Assembly (NCBI GenBank): GCA_963210315.1
Contig: OY723293.1
Span: forward strand, 1,798,001-1,862,000
DNA length: 64,000 nt
Direction: 5' to 3'
Source of the DNA: Rhynchopus euleeides
Taxonomy: Eukaryota > Euglenozoa > Diplonemea > Diplonemida > Diplonemidae
This document shows positions 52,371 to 60,478 of the stretch, in pieces; position 1 is the stretch's first letter, and every line of letters starts with the position of its first letter. The translations under genes were made by a program, and so were the position numbers. Under the pieces are notes generated by a model. That model was given only the letters and a program-made list of their open reading frames with translations. It was not told the DNA's origin and made no database searches.

Positions 52371-54569
52371 ATGCCCCCGCCCTCACCCCCGAAGACCCGC
52401 AAGGTCGCCAAGATTGTGGACGCGCTGTGGCACGGCCTCGATGCCCGCGAGGCTGCCGCGCGGGAGGCCCTGGCGCTGGGGGTGGTGCACGGCAGCAGCA
52501 ACACCCGTCGCCGCCCGCCACCGCCACCACCCCGCACCGAACGGGGCTGCCCCCCGCGCTCCCTGTGGCAGCCCAAAGGCGCGACACCAGGGGCTTTTGG
52601 CCCCGCTCTCGCCGCGGCACGCAGGGGGGCTCGGCAGGGCGGCGCGGCTGCAGACAGAGGAGCAGCTCCGCCACCTCCGCTACCTCCGCGGCACCGCCCC
52701 CCTCCACCGCCACCCCCCCGAGGCCACCACCCGCGGGGTGCTGCCGCCACACCTCCATCACCACCACCACCACCACCACCGCCTGCCACCACGCCCTTCT
52801 CCCTGCAACCCGCTGCTCTCTTCTCCTCTCTGGGCATGCCCCCAGCGGGGCGGAGCCCCGCCGCAAAGGTTGTCGGGAAGCGCCATCTCGATGCGGGGGA
52901 CCTTTCGGTCACCGCGGCTGCCTTTGCCTCTGCCCGGGTGGCACACCCGAGCCTGGCTGCGAGGATGGGGGCGGCCCTCCCGCCTCTGCGGGGGCTGCCT
53001 GACGACGAGGTGGCTGCGATGCTGAAGGGGCTCGCCGCGATGCGGGCAACCCACGGCGCCATCACGATGCTCCTCGCGGAGATATCGGAAAGATGGATCC
53101 GCGATGCTAACACCACCACCACCACCACCCTCTGCGGAACCGCCTCGCTCCTCGCCTCCATCCGTGGGGTGGTGGGGCCCCACGAAGTGCTCTATCGCCT
53201 GCAGCTGCTGTGTGCCACCCGGGGGGGCGGTGGCGGTGGCGGTGGCGCCCCTCCCGCCGTCTCCCGCCTCCCCCCCGCGGAGCGGGCGCGGCTTATCTGC
53301 GTGATGGCGGCCTGTGCCCCGTGGTGCCACGCCGCCGCATTCCAGCCGGCCCTCAGGGCCCTCGCAGACTTCGACCCCCACAGCCTCCCGGAGGCGCTGC
53401 GCCCCGCCTTCCTCTGGGGGTGTGCGGAGGTGGCGGGGCAGCGGCGTGGCGCGCCGCCCGCCCTGACCTCCGCCACATCGCCCCACTTCATCGGGGAGGG
53501 CAGCGTCGCCACCCCTGGCGACGCCCTCCGCGTGCTGTCGGGGTTCCGCACCCTCGCCTGCGCCCTCCCGGGCCCCGTCGCGAGGCGCGTCGCGCAGGGG
53601 CTGGGTTCCTGCGCCGATGCCGCGTCTGCCGCTACCCCGGAGGTCCCTCCGTTCGCCCTCCAGGAGGCGCTCTCCCTCCTCGAGATATGTGCAGGGCATT
53701 CTGCGGAGATCGCTCCGATGGACCCACGCTTGGTGCACCACCTCCTGGCATCCTTGGTGTATTGGAGTCGCACCCCAGCGTTTGCCGCGAGGTTTTCCGA
53801 GGCAGATCTGCAGGTCCGTGCGTTGCTTCAGTCCCTCTGCTGTGCGGCGCGGCTGATCCCTCTGGGGGAGGGTTCCGAAGAGCTCAGACGGCTGCTCCAC
53901 GCGACGCAGGCGCTCCACCGCGCGGCGGAGCTGTGGGGGGGGCAGGGGGGAGGCCTCGCCGCCAACGCGACACTCCTGTCGTGGATAGCGGGGGCCTTCC
54001 CGGCGAGGGATGGGTTCAGCCACTTCCCGGAGGAGCTGCGCGGTGTGCTGCGGGACCCCCAGTGGCTGTGGCAGTGCAGCAGGGATGACCTGCGCACCGC
54101 AGTGTCCTCCCTCTCCCGTGCAGGGGTTGTCGGCAGGCCTCTGTGCTTCAACCTGGATAACGCGCTGCACGGCGACCGGCATGGCCCTGTGGAGGGCGTG
54201 CGTGACACGCTCCTCTTCATCCTCCCCTTCGCCCGTTGTGCCGTGACCCCCTCCCTCCCCGTGCTCGATGCGTTCGTGTCGGCTGCACCGGGAGGCGACC
54301 CAGCGGGGCTTCTTGGGATGCCGGAGGCTGCTGGTTTGCTCTGGGCGTATGCGCGGCTCAGCGTTTCCCACAGGGTGCAGGGGTTTACGCAAGGTGTGGC
54401 GGAGCTCGTGTCGCGGGTGAGGACGGAGGAGGAGGAGGAGAGGGCGGAAGGGAAGGAAGGAGGACAGGGCCCAGGGGATGCCCCCAGAGGGCCCGGCTCG
54501 AAGCGGCACATGCGGTGGGTTCTGGAGTCGGCGGTGGCGCTTGCCAGGGGGGAGGCGGTGCCGGAGTAG
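52371..54569 (+). CDS. Large helical protein, unknown (OPR/FASTK-like?)
   Basis: 732 codons, no introns. The ATG at 52371 directly follows CCCCTCCAAG, a possible acceptor. Residues 1-48 and about 170-732 have strong G/C third positions. Residues 48-150 are Pro-rich; there the +1 frame (about 52515-52760) carries the bias and reads ARLQTEEQLRHLRYLRG, hinting at two compensating frameshifts or assembly errors. The rest is made of Leu/Ala-rich helix pairs (for example DEVAAMLKGLAAMRATHG, ALQEALSLLEICAGH, AAGLLWAYARLSVSH). That pattern is seen in RAP/FASTK/OPR-type organellar RNA-binding proteins, but no RAP domain is visible. The tail is acidic, then ends KRHMRWVLESAVALARGEAV. Function unassigned. 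Confidence 0.75.
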   Translation: MPPPSPPKTRKVAKIVDALWHGLDAREAAAREALALGVVHGSSNTRRRPPPPPPRTERGCPPRSLWQPKGATPGAFGPALAAARRGARQGGAAADRGAAPPPPLPPRHRPPPPPPPRGHHPRGAAATPPSPPPPPPPPATTPFSLQPAALFSSLGMPPAGRSPAAKVVGKRHLDAGDLSVTAAAFASARVAHPSLAARMGAALPPLRGLPDDEVAAMLKGLAAMRATHGAITMLLAEISERWIRDANTTTTTTLCGTASLLASIRGVVGPHEVLYRLQLLCATRGGGGGGGGAPPAVSRLPPAERARLICVMAACAPWCHAAAFQPALRALADFDPHSLPEALRPAFLWGCAEVAGQRRGAPPALTSATSPHFIGEGSVATPGDALRVLSGFRTLACALPGPVARRVAQGLGSCADAASAATPEVPPFALQEALSLLEICAGHSAEIAPMDPRLVHHLLASLVYWSRTPAFAARFSEADLQVRALLQSLCCAARLIPLGEGSEELRRLLHATQALHRAAELWGGQGGGLAANATLLSWIAGAFPARDGFSHFPEELRGVLRDPQWLWQCSRDDLRTAVSSLSRAGVVGRPLCFNLDNALHGDRHGPVEGVRDTLLFILPFARCAVTPSLPVLDAFVSAAPGGDPAGLLGMPEAAGLLWAYARLSVSHRVQGFTQGVAELVSRVRTEEEEERAEGKEGGQGPGDAPRGPGSKRHMRWVLESAVALARGEAVPE

Positions 54570-54953
54570 GGTGGGGAGGTGGGGAGTGGGTTTTCATATC
54601 GCATGGTGGGTTGGCGCGTGGTATTCCACCAGGCCTGTCGCTAACTTTTCGATTATGGAGATTTGGTGGGTTGACGCTCCTGTTTTGGGGGGGGGTCAGG
54701 GGGAAACACTAGGGGTCAATTTTTCTCGCGCGCGCTTCGCGCGCGCTCGTGTTGTTGCCTAATTTTCCCGTCGGTGGACCGCTAGGTGGGCACGGTGTGA
54801 GGCGCTGGGTTCCTTCCGTGGTTCCTCTCCCGCTCGCGCCATCCTCGGGTGCCGGAAGAAACCCAAAAAATGGCTTTCGGGACCATGATTTACCCCCTGA
54901 TATGCCACGGCCGTTGAAGCGCAAGGACTTGGTTACTAGACGGGCACGCGAGA
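54570..54953. other. 3' flank without a gene
   Basis: A CGCGCGCTTCGCGCGCG palindrome at about 54728-54750, and CCCGTCGGTGGACCGCTAGG at 54767, related to copies at 23755 and 27457. Confidence 0.5.
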
Positions 54954-55015
54954 TGGGGGGTCTGGGGGTCGGAGCCCCCCAGCCGCCGGAGGCCACGGTA
55001 GTGAACATCTGTTCA
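54954..55015 (+). repeat. Repeat F
   Basis: Full F unit, GGGGGTCGGAGCCCCCCAGC, then the common GGAGGCCACGGTAGTGAAC end. Confidence 0.75.
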
Positions 55016-55105
55016 TTGTGGGCGTACAGATTCTGTGTGAGTTGGCTGCGTCCTCCTGAGGCTACTGGAGCTGTTGGATTCCTGACCTGTGTGCACACGC
55101 TATAC

Positions 55106-55167
55106 AGGGGGGTCTGGGGGGCGGAGCCCCCCAGCCGCCGGAGGCCACGGTAGTGAGCATCTGTTCC
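55106..55167 (+). repeat. Repeat F
   Basis: Second F unit within 100 bp of the previous one, same orientation. Confidence 0.75.
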
Positions 55168-55185
55168 TGCAAAACCATACTCTCT

Positions 55186-55402
55186 TCGACGTCGACCCAG
55201 TGAAAGTGGGTTGACGCTTGGTCGACGCTTGGTGAGCGTCGACCCAGTGGAACCGGGTCAACGCTAGGTTAGCGTCGACCCGGAATGGGTTGACGCTTGG
55301 TCCAGGCTTGAATGGCAACCCAGTTCCACTGGGTCGACGCTGGGTCGACGCTTTTTTATGGGGGGGGAAACCCAAAATCACTGGGTCGACGGTCGACGCT
55401 TA
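55186..55402. repeat. GTCGAC/GGGTCGACGC repeat tract
   Basis: Repeated GGGT(C/T)GACGCTTGG and its complement GCGTCGACCC alternate, forming several dyads. Similar in idea to 5197-5405 but with a different consensus. No gene. Confidence 0.7.
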
Positions 55403-56050
55403 GCGACATGCCTGGTATTCCACTGCGGATGCGTGGGGGGGGGGGGGGGGGTGGTGGTCGGGCCTGATGGCTCGAGGGGCCCTGTGGCTTTGGCGGGTGG
55501 GTGGGTTGGGGGAGGGTGGAGGGGGGGGGGGAGTGTCGGCTTTGCAGCAGACATCGTTGTTTAGGAGCCGCTGTGTGTTGATTCTGTGTTGATTCAGGTC
55601 ATTGCACCCTCGTTGCCCTACCCGCCAGGCTATCAATCAGACAAGGCTGTGGGTGGGCACAACGCGGCGCCACCATGACCAGGGCGGTGTGGTTTGTGCT
55701 CTCCACAGCCCTAGCTACCTCACAAACGGATCCGGCATGCATGTTGTGTTTGTTTGTTTTGTTTGTTGCAAGGGGAGGTGTGCGGGAAGTGTGTCGATAA
55801 GAAGGGCGAGCTCCGCACAACCAGTGCGCCTCTACACTGCCCGATAGCCGAGGGTGCCTTCCGTGATTCCATGTGTGTGTCCGAAGAAGATCTGCGACAG
55901 CCAACCAGAACAGTTCCGAGAGAGTGCCGCTGTCGTCACACGGGCAGGCAGGCTACGAGCTACGAGGCCCATCCCCCACACACCCTGCTCCCTTCAGATG
56001 TGCGCCACACCTCGGTGTCCTCTTTTTTCTGCCAATGTTTGACCTTTCAT
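55403..56050. other. Gene-free DNA
   Basis: Long G runs at 55435-55450 and 55520-55530. Open frames lack bias. No gene. Confidence 0.5.
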
Positions 56051-56120
56051 TTTGACAGGTGGGGGCACAGGGCAACCCCCCCGCGCAGCGGGCCCCACGG
56101 CGCGCTCCCTCCCCCCGCGA

Positions 56121-56663
56121 ATGCCTGCGGATGTGTTTGCCCCCAACTTCTGCGGGCGGTGTGGATCGCTGTGGTGCGACGATGCCACGGCAGTCTTCTG
56201 CACGCGGTGCGGGTGGCGCAGCCACCACACGGTGCCCGACAGGAAGCAGCGCGCCACACCGCGCACAGCGGCATCGCCTGCCGCAGCACCGACAGCAGCA
56301 CCCTTCTGCCTGAGCGATGAGCTGCACCACCACCAGGCGCGGAGGGGCCTGGCCCCAGCCGCGCCACCCCCCCAGCCTCCTCCAGCTGCCTCCGCACAGC
56401 ACGCACGCCACGCAGCACCCCTGCAGCAAGCCGCGCCCGGCACCCCCGGGATGGAGGCCCTCAGCAACCACCGCGTGTTCCCCCATCACCACATCGGATG
56501 CAGGCCCCGGCAGCAGCGCACGCAGCAGGCCCCGCGTGCGTCGCTCGTGGCGCCATGGGATGTGGTCGAGGTGCGGAGCCCGTCGCGGCGCCGCATGCCG
56601 CCGGCACGCGATGCTCCCCCGTCTCCGCCCTGGATGGTGGAGCAGCCGGTGTCGCCGGAGTGA
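56121..56663 (+). CDS. Zinc-ribbon protein, RPA12 N-terminus-like
   Basis: 180 residues from ATG 56121, preceded by possible acceptor AGs at 56057-56058 (after TTTCATTTTGACAG) and 56087-56088. Third positions are G/C rich throughout. Residues 10-35 form a C-x2-C...C-x2-C zinc ribbon (NFCGRCGSLWCDDATAVFCT then RCGW), matching the first ribbon of RNA polymerase I subunit RPA12 and related subunits. The catalytic second ribbon with its RSADE-type loop is absent; instead a Pro/Ala/His/Gln-rich tail of about 140 residues follows. It could be a divergent RPA12, a truncated paralogue or an unrelated zinc-ribbon protein. Coding status is more certain than function. Confidence 0.65.
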   Translation: MPADVFAPNFCGRCGSLWCDDATAVFCTRCGWRSHHTVPDRKQRATPRTAASPAAAPTAAPFCLSDELHHHQARRGLAPAAPPPQPPPAASAQHARHAAPLQQAAPGTPGMEALSNHRVFPHHHIGCRPRQQRTQQAPRASLVAPWDVVEVRSPSRRRMPPARDAPPSPPWMVEQPVSPE

Positions 56664-56919
56664 TGGAAGGGGTGGTGGTGGTGGAGGAGCTGCCCCCTGA
56701 GTTGTCGCCGAGGCGGTGTTTCGATGTTGCTCTGGGGGGTGGGAAGAGGGTGAGCTGCCATGATGGTGAGGACGCCCAAAGTGAGGGCGTATGGGTTGTA
56801 TGGGCGTATGGGGTAGATCTAGAGAGCTCTGCGTGGGTGTTGTGTGCTGTGCAGGTGTTGGGTCTGCCTTGTTGTTCTTTCCGGCTGATCCGGCTGCCTG
56901 CGGGGGGGGGGGGGGGGTA
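56664..56919. other. 3' flank of the zinc-ribbon gene
   Basis: G-rich sequence ending in a G run at 56902-56917 directly before the TA of element C2. No gene. Confidence 0.5.
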
Positions 56920-58067
56920 GGGGGGGTCAAATGGGGGTGACAAACACGATTTTTCAAAAAACCGGCGCAGAGGCCCCAAAGCCCCCGTAAACCCTCCAAA
57001 CCCCCCCAGATCGGTCCGGAAACCCATCGAACCCCACTTTTCCACCATTCCGGGCACCTCAGGTGCCCGAATTGGGGTACCTAAATTTTGTGCCACCGTT
57101 TGGTACCGGACAGTGCCACTGTGTGGGAGGTTGGAAAAGAAAATGCCCCAACACACCACATCTGAGGGTTGCAATGCATGTTGCTTGCCAACCACGTCAT
57201 CCGGTGGGTGTCAGGCGCTATGTAGGTGGCATGAGCCAGGTCTTCGATGTGTTCTGGCTTGTATATGTACCTCCCTGCCTGCGGCACAGGCACTGCCTTT
57301 GTCCCCCACACCAGCCACAGAGAGCGTATTGTACTCGGTCCACGGTTGCTGATTCATTGTGATGCGTTGTATCCTCGAGTGAACGTCACACACTAGTGGC
57401 ACCACCACCCGCCATCCGAGAGCTGTATTGACTTTGCGCCCTTCCGTTGCATTCACCTCGCCACGCATATTGCACCGTTCAGTACCAGTGCTCTTGGGCC
57501 AGGCAAAGTAGACCGCAGCAACTACCAATTCTGGCACAATGGGTACCACGACAGCGCACTTCGTGTGTTCCCGGAATGTACAGCTCGTGTTGCAACAGTC
57601 GTTGTCAACACATCCCGGTTGTGGAGCACTGCTGCACAGGAATCACACGACCATCTGGACTTGTTCCGTACCTACAGGCAGCCTCCCGGTGCATGGTGGC
57701 AGGGAGGTACATATACAAGCCAGAACTCATCGAAGACCTGGCTAATGCCACCTACATAGCGCCTGACACCCACCGGATGACGTGGTTGGCAAGCAACATG
57801 CATTGCAACCCTCAGATGTGGTGTGTTGGGGCATTTTCTTTTCCAACCTCCCACACAGTGGCACTGTCCGGTACCAAACGGTGGCACAAAATTTAGGTAC
57901 CCCAATTCGGGCACCTGAGGTGCCCGGAATGGTGGAAAAGTGGGGTTCGATGGGTTTCCGGACCGATCTGGGGGGGTTTGGAGGGTTTACGGGGGCTTTG
58001 GGGCCTCTGCGCCGGTTTTTTGAAAAATCGTGTTTGTCCACGTAAAAGGGTGGCATTTGACCCCCCC
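56920..58067 (-). mobile_element. Long-TIR element C, copy 2
   Basis: 1148 bp, inverted relative to copy 1, with the same GGGGGGGTCAAATG ends and TA flanks (56918-56919 and 58068-58069). The two copies are nearly identical, so movement was recent. Its right TA is also the left TA of element I. Confidence 0.85.
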
Positions 58068-58069
58068 TA

Positions 58070-59638
58070 GGCATACAGTGCAAACGATAATTATTATCGC
58101 ACATATACCAGATACGATAATTTTCGGAAAATTGTCGCATACGATAATTCATTATCGCATACGATAATCCATTATCGTATGATGCGATAATGGATTATCG
58201 TATACGACCAGATACGATAATTATTATCGTATGCGATAACATACGATAATCCCATTATCGTATGCGATACCCACCTGCTTTTGCCCGAAACCAATCACCG
58301 AAATCTCCAGTTTACCACCGCCAAACGCCACCAAACCCCGCCAAGGGCCACAATCAGCCACAAAATAGAGATCACTACCATTCTCCCAGCCCCAGGAAGG
58401 GTAAGATGAGCCTGTGGGGTCCGGTGCTGCAGGCAGGGTACGCGTACTGGTCTGTGTCCGGGCTGCTGTGGTCATCGACAAGGCTGTGTGGTCTGTCCGA
58501 AGGAGGTGGATGGTGGTCTCCCTCAGGTGGATCGCGTCTCTCCGATCCTGCATGGGCTCAGGTGTCTCCAGATGATCATCACCCCTTGCCTTGCTGTCGG
58601 TGAGGATGGCGCCCGAGCTCCGCCTTGTAGCGCAGCGGAGTCGTGCAGGTCAGGCAGGCTCCTTGAGGCCTCCGAGGTGATGTGCGCGCGCCACCCCGTG
58701 GTTCCTTGTAGAGTTGCAGACAGGTCCGTGCGCACGGTGGGAGCGTTCGTATCGCCCGTTCCGTGCCAGGTCCTGAAGAATACCTTTGGTTGAGTATTGC
58801 CTGTCTCGGGTTCAAACCCCATTCAAGGTCCTTCGCTATGTCATCACTGGTCGTCAGTCAGAGGGGAAGAACGGTGTTTCTCACTTTTTCACTGCTCACG
58901 GGAGCGAAGGCCAAGTCCAACATAAGTGGTAGCCTTGAAGAGAAATCTCCTGATCTCTCCAAACATTGCACCGAAGACCACACCTGCGTCGAACAGTCTT
59001 TCTTGTTCATGTTCTGGGCAGGGTGCTCTGTCTCGGTCACCCCGACACCTGCTTCAACTAGGCTAGCCCAACGTCTCCTCAGTGTTCTCACAGGGGTGTC
59101 CTCAGTATCTGGGTCCCGACGGCAAGGCAGCGTACCAGTCGGCTTTGCGAACCCGCAACAGGCTGTACTGGTGGTTGCATACCGCCGCAAGTATGACCCT
59201 GTTGCTGCGTGGTCATGTTTTCCATGAAGTGGGGTGGCGACAGGGTGTAAGTCACGAGGGGAAGGGCATGTGGAACGGCCACTGCCCAATCCCCAGAGTC
59301 CTCTCCGCCCCACTGTGCCTGAAACTTCTTCAGACAGACATAGTGATGTGCATGTCATGGCACTATGTGTGTTGTGTCTCTGCCACCCATTTGTGAGGGA
59401 CATTCTACACTTCTGAGTGAAGCCCCCCGTCACCAATAATTCAAAGAAGCAAAAATGGCAGCTTCCGGCTCCACTTTTACCACTTTTTCAATGTGTTCTG
59501 GGCTGATTTCTGGTTTTCCGAAAATCTCAAAAAATTATCGCACCATTATCGTATATTATCGTATACGATAATATACGATAATGGGAATACGATAATAATT
59601 ATCGTATGCGATAATAATTATCGTTTGCACTGTATGCC
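58070..59638. mobile_element. AT-palindromic element I
   Basis: 1569 bp with inverted ends GGCATACAGTGCAAACGATA and TA flanks (58068-58069 and 59639-59640). Both ends are packed with ACGATAATNATTATCGT palindromes (58090-58268 and 59530-59625), a striking AT island in GC-rich DNA. The interior (58270-59520) shows no gene; CGGGTTCAAACCCC at 58808-58821 looks like a pol III B box but no tRNA folds around it. Confidence 0.75.
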
Positions 59639-59640
59639 TA

Positions 59641-60318
59641 GGGGGGGGGGGGTGTCGCAAACGAATACAAGGGGAAGGGGGTGAAGTGGGTCGCTGGCTG
59701 GTGCACCATCTGGTTCCCCCCCAGTCCAATTACACTGCATGTGTGCAAATAAGATTCATATGCGCGCAGTGGTGACCACATCAAGCGCCGGTGCTCGGTG
59801 TGCTGCACACTACTGCAATAAAGGGAGGTGAAGAGGAGTGTGTGTCAGAACAAGGCTGCTGCGTCTCTGCAGCATTGCAGAGTCAGCCACACAACGTGAG
59901 TTGCATCAGGATCCCTGCTGAGAGTTATTATGTTTAGTGTTCCGGAACTCGGGGCCTGGCACGTGCTCTCTGCAGTTCTGGAGGGGGGGGATGGGGGGTG
60001 GGGGTGGGGGTGAGGGGCGTTGTACATACTCTCTCAAGGGGGCGGTTCTTTCCTATCTCAAGCATTGACTGCGGAAGGGGGGTGGTGGAGTGCGCAGCAG
60101 CGAAGGACAAAATGTACTGTATACACCGACAGCCACGCCACAGCCCCACATCCTGCCACCCCACCCCCCCTCTTGCACGATATATCCGCAGAGGGGCTGA
60201 ACGATCAGCAACTCTCCAGCGCGACACGTTGTTGCCTTCTCTCCTCACCGTTGCCTCGTCGGGCACATGTCATGGCAGATATCACCTCCCGACCCACACA
60301 CCGCACAGCTGGTTGGAG
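59641..60318. other. Gene-free DNA
   Basis: Starts with a G run and CGAATACAAGGGG, perhaps a fragment of element D. The rest is unique and non-coding. Confidence 0.45.
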
Positions 60319-60407
60319 GTGACTTCCTGATGATTTAGTTCACGATTGGGCAGCTTTGTAGTTCCTGTCAAGAACAGCATTTGTCTTTGAACTTACCTAA
60401 CACCCAC
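60319..60407 (+). promoter_or_regulatory. Upstream motif X, copy 3
   Basis: GTGACTTCCTGATGATTTAG, then GGGCAGCTTTGTAGTTCCTG and AACAGCATTTGTCTTTGAAC followed by TTACCTAACACCC. It ends 72 bp before the UTP10 start codon. Confidence 0.55.
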
Positions 60408-60420
60408 ACACACACACCGC

Positions 60421-60441
60421 CACACCGCCACCCCCTCCCAG
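60421..60441 (+). promoter_or_regulatory. Probable trans-splice acceptor
   Basis: CACCGCCACCCCCTCCCAG, AG at 60440-60441, 37 bases before the start codon at 60479. Confidence 0.5.
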
Positions 60442-60478
60442 GTCGGGCGGAGCCTCCTCCAACCCCACGCGGGTCACA

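Noticed and set aside
52758..54509. 583-codon minus-strand frame
   Set aside because: Shadow of the 52371 gene; low-complexity composition and no motif.
58800..58830. B-box-like CGGGTTCAAACCCC
   Set aside because: No matching A box or cloverleaf within 90 bases.
58826..59430. Possible W-type element between GGTCCTTCGCT and GAGTGAAGCCCCCC
   Set aside because: The ends match only partly and no target duplication is visible.
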